Origin: Streptomyces sp. CB02414
GTDB taxonomy: Bacteria; Actinomycetota; Actinomycetes; Streptomycetales; Streptomycetaceae
Assembly: GCF_001905385.1 (NCBI RefSeq)
Contig: NZ_LIPF01000010.1
Span: 351,416-415,415, forward strand
DNA: 64,000 nt
Direction: 5' to 3'
Shown here: piece by piece, positions 15,226-23,384 of the stretch
How positions within the stretch are numbered: the stretch's first letter is position 1
Layout of the letters: each line of letters starts with the position of its first letter
Position numbers and translations under genes: made by a program
The notes under the pieces: generated by a model
Seen by the model: the letters and a program-made list of their open reading frames with translations, nothing else
What the model was told of the DNA's origin: nothing
Database searches by the model: none

Positions 15226-16407
15226 CTAACGCTCGCCTGCCTGGGTCTGCCGGGAAGCATACGGGGACCGCGGGGGCCGCCAGTCGGCGATGCCGTCGAA
15301 GCTCCGCAGGAAGAGGGCGGGTCCGGCCTTGGACAGCGCGGCGATCGCGGCGTCGCGTACGGCGGTCCCGGCCCGGCCGGTCATCAGGTTGAGGCGCGCG
15401 ACCTTCACGGCCTGGCGGGCGACGGCGGTGGTGCGGGGCAGGCGCGCGGCCGTGTAGGCGGCGAGGTCGTCGCAGTGGTGGGCGAGGACGATCGCGTCCT
15501 CGATCGCCTGGTTGCCGCCCTGGCCGAGGGTGGGCGGCATGGCGTGCGCGGCGTCGCCGACGAGGGCGACCCTGCCCCCGTGGTAGGCGGGCAGCGGCTC
15601 GGCGATGTGGTGCACGTCGTGGCGCAGGACGTCCTCGGGGCGGGCGGCGGCGAGGACGGCGGGGATCGGGTCGTGCCAGTCGCCGTACCGGTGCAGCAGC
15701 TCGGCCCTCTCGTCGGACGCGTGCCCGCCCGCCGGGGCGACGGCGGCGGCGTAGGCGTAGACCCGGCCGTCCTTGAGCGGGTGCGTGCCCCAGATGCGGC
15801 CCCGGCCCCAGGTCTCGTGCGAGGCGAAGTCGGCGCCGGGGACCGGGATCACCACCCGCCAGGTGGTGAAGCCGGAGTAGACGGGCCCCGGGTGGCGCGG
15901 GAACAGCGTGCCGCGTACGGCGGAGTGGATGCCGTCGGCCGCGACGACCAGGTCGGCCTCCAGCTCGCCGTGCGGGGTGCGCACGCGGGCCGGCCGGTCG
16001 CGGTCGCCGGCGTCGGCGAGCCGCGTGTCGGCGCCGGTGCGGACGGCGTCCGCCGGCAGCAGCGCGGCCAGGCGGTCGATGAGCGTGGCCCGGTGCAGCA
16101 GCACCAGTGGACCACCGAACCGTGCCGCGGCGGCCTCGGCGTTCGAGCGGGAGAGCCAGCGTCCGCCCGGTGTGCGCAGTCCCCCGTCGCCCTGCCAGGC
16201 GGCGAGGCCGCGGATCTCGTCCCCGAGCCCGATGACGTCCAGGGCGCGCAGCGCGTTGGGCGACAGGGAGATCGCCGCGCCGACCGGCTGGAGCGAGGCG
16301 GCCCGCTCCAGGACGGTGACGCGCAGACCGCGCCGGTGCAGGGCCGCCGCCGCGGTCAGCCCGCCGATCCCGCCGCCGATCACGACGGCCCGTTTCGTGT
16401 CTGGCAT
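15226..16407 (-). CDS. FAD-dependent monooxygenase
   Basis: A 393-residue class A flavoprotein monooxygenase. The dinucleotide motif 'VVIGGGIGGLTAAAAL' is at the N-terminus, the DG motif 'VVAADGIHSAVR' near residue 160, and the GD motif 'GDAAHAMPPTLGQGGNQ' near residue 285. It resembles salicylate hydroxylase and zeaxanthin epoxidase types that hydroxylate aromatic or isoprenoid substrates using NAD(P)H and O2. It is divergent from a TetR regulator, with two matching palindromes in the 99-bp gap, so substrate-responsive repression is likely. Confidence 0.9.
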   Translation of the reverse strand: MPDTKRAVVIGGGIGGLTAAAALHRRGLRVTVLERAASLQPVGAAISLSPNALRALDVIGLGDEIRGLAAWQGDGGLRTPGGRWLSRSNAEAAAARFGGPLVLLHRATLIDRLAALLPADAVRTGADTRLADAGDRDRPARVRTPHGELEADLVVAADGIHSAVRGTLFPRHPGPVYSGFTTWRVVIPVPGADFASHETWGRGRIWGTHPLKDGRVYAYAAAVAPAGGHASDERAELLHRYGDWHDPIPAVLAAARPEDVLRHDVHHIAEPLPAYHGGRVALVGDAAHAMPPTLGQGGNQAIEDAIVLAHHCDDLAAYTAARLPRTTAVARQAVKVARLNLMTGRAGTAVRDAAIAALSKAGPALFLRSFDGIADWRPPRSPYASRQTQAGER

Positions 16408-16438
16408 GGCTCTGTCCCTTCTCCGACCCACCGACTTA

Positions 16439-16452
16439 ACTACAAGTGTAGT
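16439..16452. promoter_or_regulatory. TetR-type operator, site 1
   Basis: ACTACA-AG-TGTAGT has perfect 6-bp arms, 32 bp from the monooxygenase start. It shares the pattern ACTACANNYGTAGT with site 2. Binding by the adjacent TetR protein is inferred. Confidence 0.75.
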
Positions 16453-16472
16453 GAAACCCTCGACTCGACTGT

Positions 16473-16486
16473 ACTACAGCCGTAGT
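16473..16486. promoter_or_regulatory. TetR-type operator, site 2
   Basis: ACTAC-AGCC-GTAGT is the second copy, centred 34 bp from site 1 and 21 bp before the TetR start. Two half-matched copies between divergent genes suggest mutual repression of both promoters. Confidence 0.75.
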
Positions 16487-16506
16487 AGGGAAGGTAGGTT
16501 GACTTC

Positions 16507-17115
16507 ATGCCCGCACGCACCGCATCCCCCGCGCCCCCCACGGGCGCCTCCCGCGCCGACCTCGTCGCCGACGCCGCTCTCGCCCTGCTCGCCGAGCGCG
16601 GTATGCGCGGACTCACACACCGCGCGGTCGACGAGGCGGCCGCACTCCCCCAGGGCTCCACCTCCAACGTCGCGCGCACCCGGCAGGCACTCCTGGAACT
16701 GGCGGTGCGCCGCCTGGCCGACCGGGAGGCACGGGTGCTGGCGCTGCACGAGATGCCGGACCCGCGGGCCGGTCTCGACGCCCTGGTGGACGCGCTGGCG
16801 CTGGCCACGCACCGGGCGCTCACCCGGAACCGTGAACTGACCCTGGCCCGCTACGAACTGGCCCTGGAGGCCACGCGCCGCCCGGAACTGCGGGCCCACT
16901 TCGACGCTGCGGGCGCCCGATTCCGGGACCAGCTGGGCGCGCTCGTCATCGCCATGGGCTCGGCCCACCCCGCCCGGCACGTGCTGTCGCTGGTCGCCTG
17001 GGCGGACGGGCTGATGTTCAGCTGCGTGGCCGGGTCCTTCCACGCCGAGGTTCCGGACCTGGCGGAGGTGCGGGCCGGGTTGCGCGAGCTGCTGGACGGG
17101 CTGCTGGACGGATGA
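16507..17115 (+). CDS. TetR/AcrR-family repressor
   Basis: A 202-residue regulator. The N-terminal helix-turn-helix spans about residues 15-60 ('LALLAERGMRGLTHRAVDEA' then 'LPQGSTSNV'), and the rest is an all-alpha ligand domain. It probably controls the divergent FAD monooxygenase and itself through the two ACTACANNYGTAGT palindromes. The ligand may be the monooxygenase substrate. ATG start; no strong ribosome site seen. Confidence 0.9.
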   Translation: MPARTASPAPPTGASRADLVADAALALLAERGMRGLTHRAVDEAAALPQGSTSNVARTRQALLELAVRRLADREARVLALHEMPDPRAGLDALVDALALATHRALTRNRELTLARYELALEATRRPELRAHFDAAGARFRDQLGALVIAMGSAHPARHVLSLVAWADGLMFSCVAGSFHAEVPDLAEVRAGLRELLDGLLDG

Positions 17116-17158
17116 AACCAGATGGTGGGCGGGGCACCGGGTGAGCGAGGATGCCGCC

Positions 17159-17671
17159 ATGACGACCGAGCGCCGCGAACCCGTCCCCGAATCCGACGAA
17201 CGCACCATGCTGGAGGGCTGGCTGGAGTACCACCGGCAGACCCTCGCGTGGAAGTGCGAGGGCCTCACCGACGCCCAGCTCAGGACCGCCGCCGTCGAAC
17301 CCTCCACGCTGTCCCTGATGGGGCTGGTGCGGCACATGGCCGAGGTGGAGCGCAGCTGGTACCGCAGGGTGCTGGCCGACGAGGACGCGGACCCCATCTA
17401 CTACTCCGACGCGGACCCGGACGGCGAGTTCCGCCTGACCGAGTCGGACACCTTCGCGCAGGCCCACGCCACCTGGCAGGCCGAGATCGAGGCGGCCCGG
17501 CGCAACGCCGCCGGTGTCCCCCTGGACGCACCGACCCGGGGCAAGCACCGGCGCACCGGTGAGCGCTACACCCTGCGCTGGATCCACACCCACATGATCG
17601 AGGAGTACGCGCGCCACAACGGGCACGCCGACCTGCTCCGCGAACGCATCGACGGCGTCACGGGCGACTGA
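17159..17671 (+). CDS. DinB-family protein (DUF664)
   Basis: A 170-residue four-helix bundle of the DinB/YfiT superfamily. 'LVRHMAEVERSWYRRVL' (about residues 57-73) supplies the first metal-binding histidine and 'HTHMIEEYARHNGHADLL' the later ones. Family members include metal-dependent, mycothiol-linked transferases. The ATG with GAGG 8 bases upstream is chosen over an in-frame GTG 18 bases earlier. It follows the TetR gene by 43 bp on the same strand. It is unrelated to the DNA polymerase IV gene dinB despite the name. Confidence 0.85.
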   Translation: MTTERREPVPESDERTMLEGWLEYHRQTLAWKCEGLTDAQLRTAAVEPSTLSLMGLVRHMAEVERSWYRRVLADEDADPIYYSDADPDGEFRLTESDTFAQAHATWQAEIEAARRNAAGVPLDAPTRGKHRRTGERYTLRWIHTHMIEEYARHNGHADLLRERIDGVTGD

Positions 17672-17783
17672 CGTCACCCAGGGCGGCACACGGGCCTCCG
17701 TACGGGGCCGGAGATCACCCGTGCGGGGCAACCTGCGCCTGTCCGCCGTCGCGGCAGGGGCCCGACCCGCCAGAGTGGCGCGG

Positions 17784-18290
17784 GTGCATCGAACGACGAC
17801 CACCGCAGCTCTCCTGGTGACCGTGGCCGCGGCCCTGACCGGCTGTACGACGGTCCAGGGCCCGACCGCGGCCGACCCGTCGGCACCCGGCGCCCGCTCG
17901 TCCGCGCCCCGTCCGGACGGTCCGGCCGAACCGCGGGTCGTGCAGGCGCCGGCCCGCGAGGCACTGGAGATGATCGGCCCCTCCCGGGCCCCGGACCACC
18001 CGGCCGACGAGCCGCGCCGCACGGCGCCCCCGGCGGACCCGCCGGAACACGAGCCGCCGGCCGCCCGGGCCCGCCCGGAACAACAGCCGCCCCCGGCCCG
18101 CCCCGAGCCGCCGGAGCGGACCCGAGCGCCCGAGCGCCCCCGTGCCGTGGTCCCCGACGTCCCGCGGTCGCCCGGCGGCGACACCGGCACCGGGAAGAAC
18201 GCGGACATCTGCTCCCTGGGCAAGAAGTACGGCGGCTGGCGTCCGGGCAGCCCCGAGGCGGTCATCTGCGACCGGACGTACGGCCGTTGA
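17784..18290 (+). CDS. Proline-rich putative lipoprotein
   Basis: A 168-residue protein with a short signal peptide ending in lipobox 'LTGC' (Cys about residue 21). A long Pro/Glu/Arg/Ala-rich low-complexity spacer follows, then a compact C-terminal block 'ICSLGKKYGGWRPGSPEAVI' with two cysteines (a second in 'ICDRTYG') that may pair. The GTG start giving a normal-length lipoprotein signal is preferred; an in-frame start 63 bp upstream is possible. The C-terminal block is seen in other actinobacterial secreted proteins. Function unknown. Confidence 0.7.
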   Translation: MHRTTTTAALLVTVAAALTGCTTVQGPTAADPSAPGARSSAPRPDGPAEPRVVQAPAREALEMIGPSRAPDHPADEPRRTAPPADPPEHEPPAARARPEQQPPPARPEPPERTRAPERPRAVVPDVPRSPGGDTGTGKNADICSLGKKYGGWRPGSPEAVICDRTYGR

Positions 18291-18304
18291 GTACGGAGCG
18301 AGTC

Positions 18305-18339
18305 CCGCGGCGGCGGCCGGGCTACGGCCGCTGCCGCGG
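18305..18339. terminator. GC-rich hairpin at convergent gene ends
   Basis: CCGCGGCGGCGGCC and GGCCGCTGCCGCGG pair with one mismatch around a 7-base loop, just past the lipoprotein stop and overlapping the last codons of the convergent gene. Confidence 0.5.
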
Positions 18340-18885
18340 CGGCCCCCACCACCCGTCGGGGCGCTCGGGCCCGTCCGCGGGCGGCCCGGCCTCGCCCGGC
18401 GGCCCGGCATCGGCCAGGCGACGGGCCAGCCGGTCGATCGCCGCGCGCACACCCTCGCCGTAACGGTCGAAGGCCAGCGCGCCGGCGGCCGTGCGGGCGC
18501 GCCGCAGATGCAGCCGGGCGGCCTCGCCGTGGCCGAGGCGGTCGTAGTCGGCGGCCAGGTTCAGATGCAGCGAGGGGTAGAGGGCCCGCGCGGCGAGCTC
18601 GCCGCTCTCGCCCCGGCCGGCCGGCCCGCCGTCCGCCAGTTCCTCGGCGGCCGACAGGGCCCGCAGGTCCCAGGCCAGTTCGTCACCCGGGTCGTCCTGG
18701 GTGTCGGCCAGGTAGTGGGCGAGGGTGCAGCGGTGCAGCGGGTCGCCGTGCTCGCCGATCTCCGCCCACAGGCTCAGGAACCGGAGCCGGGCCTCCTCGC
18801 GGTCACCCGCGTGGTGCAGCATGGCGACCTGCCCGATCCGCGTCAGGACGGCGTCCGGCGCCGCCTGCTCCTGTCCCTTGGCCAC
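18322..18885 (-). CDS. Helical-repeat (TPR-like) protein of unknown function
   Basis: A 187-residue mostly helical protein. Segments such as 'MLHHAGDREEARLRFLSLW' and 'DYDRLGHGEAARLHLRRA' have tetratricopeptide-like A/G/Y spacing, which points to protein interaction. The C-terminus is Pro/Gly/Trp-rich. No enzyme motif is present. It lies alone between the lipoprotein and the uracil-DNA glycosylase gene, in the same direction as the latter. Confidence 0.7.
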   Translation of the reverse strand: MAKGQEQAAPDAVLTRIGQVAMLHHAGDREEARLRFLSLWAEIGEHGDPLHRCTLAHYLADTQDDPGDELAWDLRALSAAEELADGGPAGRGESGELAARALYPSLHLNLAADYDRLGHGEAARLHLRRARTAAGALAFDRYGEGVRAAIDRLARRLADAGPPGEAGPPADGPERPDGWWGPPRQRP

Positions 18886-18973
18886 CGCGTCCTCCGTGCC
18901 CGTCGTCGGCTGTCCCCGACGACGCTAACGGCACATGCCGGCGATCCCGGTCAGGCGGCCCATAACGCGCGGG

Positions 18974-19657
18974 TCAGCCCAGGTTCGGGAGGGCCCAGTC
19001 GATCGCCTCGTGGCCCTGCGCCGCGACCGCCTCGTTGATCTGCGTGAACGGGCGGGAGCCGAAGAACTTCTTCGCCGACAGCGGCGAGGGGTGCGCGCCC
19101 TTGACCACCGCGTGCCGCGCCTCGTCGATCAGCGGCAGCTTCTTCTGCGCGTAGTTGCCCCACAGGACGAACACCGCCGGGTCGGGCCGGTTCGCCACCG
19201 CGCGGATCACCGCGTCGGTGAACAGCTCCCAGCCGCGGGCCTTGTGCGAGTTCGCCTCGCCGGCCCGGACCGTGAGCACCGCGTTGAGCAACAGGACGCC
19301 CTGCTCCGCCCACGGCATCAGGTAGCCGTTGTCCGGGATCGGGGTGCCCAGCTCCGCGTGCATCTCCTTGTAGATGTTGCGCAGGGACGGCGGGACCTTG
19401 ACGCCCGGCCGGACCGAGAAGCACAGCCCGTGCCCCTGGCCCTCGCCGTGGTACGGGTCCTGCCCGAGGACCAGCACCTTCACCCGGTCGTACGGCGTGG
19501 CCTCCAGCGCGGCGAAGACCTCCTCGCGCGGCGGGTAGACGGGGCCGTTCGCCCGCTCCTCCTCGACGAACTCCATCAGCTCCTTGAAGTAGGGCTCCTG
19601 CAGTTCGCCGCCCAGCACCTCGCGCCAGGACTCGGGCAGCATGGCGATGTCGGTCAC
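18974..19657 (-). CDS. ung: Uracil-DNA glycosylase (family 1)
   Basis: A 227-residue base-excision repair enzyme that removes uracil from DNA. The catalytic water-activating loop 'VLGQDPYHGEGQ' lies near residues 64-75, the uracil-recognition strand 'LLLNAVLTVRAG' near 125, and the minor-groove loop 'AHPSPLSAKKFFG' near 190. The GTG start is favoured by an AAGGAAG site about 8 bases upstream. Length is standard. The 94-bp gap before it should contain its promoter. Confidence 0.95.
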   Translation of the reverse strand: MTDIAMLPESWREVLGGELQEPYFKELMEFVEEERANGPVYPPREEVFAALEATPYDRVKVLVLGQDPYHGEGQGHGLCFSVRPGVKVPPSLRNIYKEMHAELGTPIPDNGYLMPWAEQGVLLLNAVLTVRAGEANSHKARGWELFTDAVIRAVANRPDPAVFVLWGNYAQKKLPLIDEARHAVVKGAHPSPLSAKKFFGSRPFTQINEAVAAQGHEAIDWALPNLG

Positions 19658-19751
19658 GTCAACTTCCTTACGCTGTGCGGTCGCTTCCAGTCCTGAAGAA
19701 CCTACCGGCGACCACTGACAACGCACGCACCCACCGGGGGAACGGCAGCCC

Positions 19752-21344
19752 CTACCAGCTGGTCTTGCGGTACAGCTGCCACATCATCATGATCGTCGAC
19801 GGGTCCATGGCCCGCTCCGCGCCCGAGATGTCGGTGCTGGTGGCCACGTACTGCTTGCCCTGCCACAGCGGCAGCAGCCGCACGTCGTCCACGAGGATCT
19901 GCTGCGCGCGCTCGAAGTCCTTCTCCACGTTGGCCCGGTCGCTCTGCCGGCGTGAGCGCGGCAGCAGCTCGCCGGTGATCTCCGGTGCCAGGTAGGGCGT
20001 CCCGAGCGCGTTCTGCTCACCGACGAAGGGTGCGATGAAGTTCTCCGCGTCCGGGAAGTCGGGCGACCAGCCGCGTCCGAACACCGGGTACTCGCCCTTC
20101 TGGTATCCGGTGACATACGTCTTCCAGGGGCGGCTCTTCAGCGCGACGTCGAACAGGCCCGAGGCGTCGAGCTGGCGCTTGATCTCCTTGAACTCCAGCT
20201 CCGTCTCGGAGCCGTAGCGGTCGCTCGTGTACCAGAGGGTGAGCGGGACGGGTTCGGTGATGCCGGCGTCGGTGAGGATCTCGCGGGCCTTGTCGACGCT
20301 GGGGTCGCCGTAGTCGTCGAAGAAGCCCGTGGTGTGACCGGTCAGGCCCTTGGGGACCATGGAGTACAGCGGGTCGACGGTGTCCTGGTAGATCTTGTGG
20401 GCGATCGCGTTCCGGTCGATCACCTGGGCGACGGCCTGGCGCACTTCCTTCCGGCCCGCCCACGGGTCCTCGGGGTTGAAGACGAGGTAGCGGATCTCCG
20501 TGCCGCTGCCCTCGACCAGCTGGAGGTCCTCGTCCTTGCTGGTCCTGCCCTGCAGCGTGATGATGTCGTCGGCCGCGAGACCCCGGTAGGTGACGTGGAT
20601 GCCCCCGTCGCGCAGGGCCTTGACCATGCCGGCGGAGTCCTTGAAGTAGCGGATGGTGACCGCGTCGTTGTGGCGGTCGGCGAAGCCCTTGTAGCGGTCG
20701 TTGCGGACGAGTTCGGCGCGCTCTCCCTCCTCGTACGACTGGAGCGTGTACGGGCCCGAGCCGACGATCCCGCCGTCCTCGCGCAGGGCGTCCGCCGGGT
20801 AGCTGCCCGGTTCGACGATCGACATGGCGGGTGTGGCGAGCACGAAGGGGAAGGTGGCGTCGGGCTTGCCGAGGTGGAAGACCACCTCCCGCTCGCTCGG
20901 CGCCTGGACCCTCTCGAGGGTGCCCAGCAGTCCGGCGGGGCCGCCGTTGACGTTGATGTCCTTGATCCGGTCGATCGAGTGCTTGACCGCCTGGGCGTCC
21001 AGCGGCTCCCCGTTGGAGAAGGTGAGGCCCTCGCGCAGCTCGCAGCGGTACACCTGGTTCGCGGAGTCGGTGAACGCGCAGTTCTCGGCGGCGTCGGGCT
21101 CGGGCGCGGTCGCACCGTTGGGGTAGCTGAGGAGCGTCTGGTAGACGTTGCGGAACAGCTCCCAGGAGCCGTCCCAGGAGGCGGCCGGGTCGAGGGTGCT
21201 GGGGGCGCTGGTCGTGCCCACCACGATGGGTCCCTCGTCCTCCGAACTGTCGGACGACAGGATGCCGCACCCGGTGACCAGCGTCGATATGGACACGATG
21301 GCCGCGATCCGCCGCAGGCCTCGGTTCCGGTTGAACACGCGCAC
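19752..21344 (-). CDS. ABC transporter solute-binding lipoprotein (family 5)
   Basis: A 530-residue extracytoplasmic binding protein of the peptide/nickel (SBP_bac_5) family. The signal peptide ends at lipobox 'LVTGC' (Cys about residue 26). Family segments include 'GTTSAPSTLDPAASWDGSW', 'LREGLTFSNGEPLDAQAVK' and a C-terminal 'GRGWSPDFPDAENF'. No permease or ATPase genes are adjacent, so it is an orphan binding protein that must work with a transporter elsewhere or in another role. A terminator precedes it upstream and a palindrome lies at 21437-21456. Confidence 0.9.
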   Translation of the reverse strand: MRVFNRNRGLRRIAAIVSISTLVTGCGILSSDSSEDEGPIVVGTTSAPSTLDPAASWDGSWELFRNVYQTLLSYPNGATAPEPDAAENCAFTDSANQVYRCELREGLTFSNGEPLDAQAVKHSIDRIKDINVNGGPAGLLGTLERVQAPSEREVVFHLGKPDATFPFVLATPAMSIVEPGSYPADALREDGGIVGSGPYTLQSYEEGERAELVRNDRYKGFADRHNDAVTIRYFKDSAGMVKALRDGGIHVTYRGLAADDIITLQGRTSKDEDLQLVEGSGTEIRYLVFNPEDPWAGRKEVRQAVAQVIDRNAIAHKIYQDTVDPLYSMVPKGLTGHTTGFFDDYGDPSVDKAREILTDAGITEPVPLTLWYTSDRYGSETELEFKEIKRQLDASGLFDVALKSRPWKTYVTGYQKGEYPVFGRGWSPDFPDAENFIAPFVGEQNALGTPYLAPEITGELLPRSRRQSDRANVEKDFERAQQILVDDVRLLPLWQGKQYVATSTDISGAERAMDPSTIMMMWQLYRKTSW

Positions 21345-21436
21345 GCTCCTCGATCCGCCGTACCAAGGGTCGGCAGACCATACCGCAGCCCCACGCCACC
21401 TGAACCCCCTTCTGAACAGGGGTTTTGATCATTCGA

Positions 21437-21456
21437 CGATGACTACGTTGTCATCG
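21437..21456. promoter_or_regulatory. Palindrome upstream of the orphan binding-protein gene
   Basis: CGATGAC-TACGTT-GTCATCG has perfect 7-bp arms about 93 bp upstream of the binding-protein start, in an AT-richer stretch. It is likely an operator; the regulator is unknown. Confidence 0.45.
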
Positions 21457-21474
21457 CCCATTGGTCTCGAAACG

Positions 21475-21514
21475 CGGACACGGGCGCCGTCGTCGTCGAC
21501 GGCGCCCGTGTCCG
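21475..21514 (-). terminator. Strong terminator hairpin after the SDR pair
   Basis: Arms at 21475-21492 and 21497-21514 are perfectly complementary over 18 bp with loop TCGT. It lies directly below the stop of the SDR gene at 21547 and insulates it from the solute-binding protein gene. Confidence 0.85.
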
Positions 21515-21546
21515 GACGTGTCCCGGCGGGCGGGAGGCGGGCGAGA

Positions 21547-22308
21547 TCAGGCCACGCCGGCGTTGAGGAAGATGCCGCCGTCGACCACGAGGGTCTGGCC
21601 GGTGACCCAGGCGGACTGCTCCGAGGTGAGGAAGGCGGCGGCGCCGCCGATGTCGGAGGGCACGCCGAGCCGGCCCAGCGGGTAGCCCGCCGCGGCCTCC
21701 TCCTCGCGGCCCTCGTACAGGGCGGCGGCGAACTTGGTCTTCACGACCGCCGGGGCGATCGCGTTGACCCGCACCCCCGGCGCGAACTCGTGCGCCAGCT
21801 GTGCCGTGAGGTTGATCAGCGCGGCCTTGCTGACGCCGTAGGCGGCGATGAAGGGCGAGGGCGACAGGCCCGCGACGGAGGCGATGTTGACGATCGCGCC
21901 GCCGTTGTCCTTTTGCCAGGCGTGCCAGGTGCGCTGGGCGAAGCCGAGCGCCGAGATCACGTTGGTCTCGAAGACCTTGCGCGCGACGTTCAGGTCGAGG
22001 TCGGCGATCGGCCCGAAGACCGGGTTGGTGCCGGCGTTGTTGACCAGGAAGTCGACGCGGCCGAAGGCCTCCATCGTGCGCTCGACGGCGACGGCCTGGT
22101 GGGCCTCGTCGTGCGCCTTGCCGGCGACGCCGATGACCCGGTCGGCGCCGAGCTTGTCGACGGCCTCCTTCAGCGTGTCCTCGTTGCGGCCCGTGATGCA
22201 GACGCGGTCGCCGCGTGCGACGAGTGCCTCGGCGACGCCGTAGCCGATGCCGCGGCTGGCGCCGGTGACGAGCGCGACCTTCCCGGAGAGGGCGGGGAGT
22301 TCAGTCAT
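21547..22308 (-). CDS. SDR-family oxidoreductase (FabG-like)
   Basis: A 253-residue classical SDR. It has 'LVTGASRGIG' near residue 13, 'LVNNAGT' near 88, and catalytic Ser and 'YGVSKAAL' near 143-160. It lies 43 bp downstream of another FabG-like gene, so both are likely made from one mRNA. Two adjacent reductases are common in Streptomyces fatty-acid or beta-oxidation settings; no specific substrate can be assigned. Confidence 0.88.
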   Translation of the reverse strand: MTELPALSGKVALVTGASRGIGYGVAEALVARGDRVCITGRNEDTLKEAVDKLGADRVIGVAGKAHDEAHQAVAVERTMEAFGRVDFLVNNAGTNPVFGPIADLDLNVARKVFETNVISALGFAQRTWHAWQKDNGGAIVNIASVAGLSPSPFIAAYGVSKAALINLTAQLAHEFAPGVRVNAIAPAVVKTKFAAALYEGREEEAAAGYPLGRLGVPSDIGGAAAFLTSEQSAWVTGQTLVVDGGIFLNAGVA

Positions 22309-22351
22309 GTCAGTGGTCCCTAATCCCGGTGTTCCCTGGTCTCCGCGTGCC

Positions 22352-23113
22352 CTAGTCGAGCGGTCCGCCGGCGACGTACAGCACCTGGCCGGAGACGAAT
22401 CCGGCCGCCTCGCCGGTGAAGAAGGCGATGGCGTTGGCGATGTCGTCGGGCTCGCCGACGCGGGCGACCGGGATCTGGGTGGCGGCGGCGGCCTTGAAGT
22501 CGTCGAAGCCCATGCCGACGCGGTCGGCGGTGGCCTTGGTCATCTCGGTGGCGATGAAGCCGGGGGCGACGGCGTTGGCGGTGACGCCGAACTTGCCGAG
22601 CTCCTTGGCGAGGGTCTTGGTGAAGCCCTGCAGACCGGCCTTGGCGGCGGAGTAGTTGACCTGGCCGCGGTTGCCGAGGGCGGAGGACGAGGACAGGTTG
22701 ACGATGCGGCCGAAACCGGCGTCCACCATGTGCTTCTGGCAGGCCTTCGACATCAGGAAGGCGCCGCGCAGGTGCACGTTCATGACGGTGTCCCAGTCGG
22801 AGACGCTCATCTTGAACAGCAGGTTGTCGCGCAGCACGCCCGCGTTGTTGACGAGGATGGTCGGCGCGCCCAGTTCCTCGGCGATCCGGGCGACGGCCGC
22901 CTCGACCTGCGCCTCGTCGGAGACGTCGCAGCCGATCGCGACGGCCTTGCCGCCGGCCGCGGTGATCTTCTCGACGGTGTCCTTGCAGGCGGCCTCGTCG
23001 AGGTCGATGACGGCGACGGCGCGGCCTTCGGCGGCCAGTCGTACGGCCGTGGCGGCACCGATGCCACGCGCGGCTCCGGTGACGACGGCGACCCGCTGCT
23101 CAGTGGTGGACAT
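22352..23113 (-). CDS. fabG: 3-oxoacyl-ACP reductase-like SDR
   Basis: A 253-residue SDR with strong FabG character. It has 'VVTGAARGIGAATAVRLA' at the start, 'LVNNAGVLRDNLLFKM' near residue 92, and 'YSAAKAGLQGFTKTLAKELG' with the catalytic Tyr/Lys near 160. The 'RDNLLFKM' loop is typical of true beta-ketoacyl-ACP reductases. ATG start with GAGGAGAAG 6-7 bases upstream. It is the first gene of a two-gene unit. A main fabG is expected elsewhere in the fatty-acid operon, so this may serve another pathway. Confidence 0.85.
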   Translation of the reverse strand: MSTTEQRVAVVTGAARGIGAATAVRLAAEGRAVAVIDLDEAACKDTVEKITAAGGKAVAIGCDVSDEAQVEAAVARIAEELGAPTILVNNAGVLRDNLLFKMSVSDWDTVMNVHLRGAFLMSKACQKHMVDAGFGRIVNLSSSSALGNRGQVNYSAAKAGLQGFTKTLAKELGKFGVTANAVAPGFIATEMTKATADRVGMGFDDFKAAAATQIPVARVGEPDDIANAIAFFTGEAAGFVSGQVLYVAGGPLD

Positions 23114-23384
23114 TGCTGCTTCTCCTCGTCCTGGGGATGCGGCCCGTGCGGGATTCCACGGTGCCACCTTGGGTGAGCGACCGCTTAGTACCTTCCGCAG
23201 ACGTGACGCTAGAAGCCCTGGCACCCGGTGTCAACGGGACACCGGTGCGGTGTGATCCATTCCCCGGCGGCCGAACGCGGGACCAGTCGCCGCGCTCGCC
23301 CGATCGGCCCAGCGCTGCGGGCCGCCGCGTCGCGGCGCGCCTAGCGTCGGAGCGGAGCCATTCGTGGCCGGAAAGGAGGCGTCC

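Noticed and set aside
17159..17671. Assignment as the SOS gene dinB
   Set aside because: The DinB/DUF664 fold family is unrelated to polymerase IV; the true dinB (polymerase IV) is at 53577-55091.
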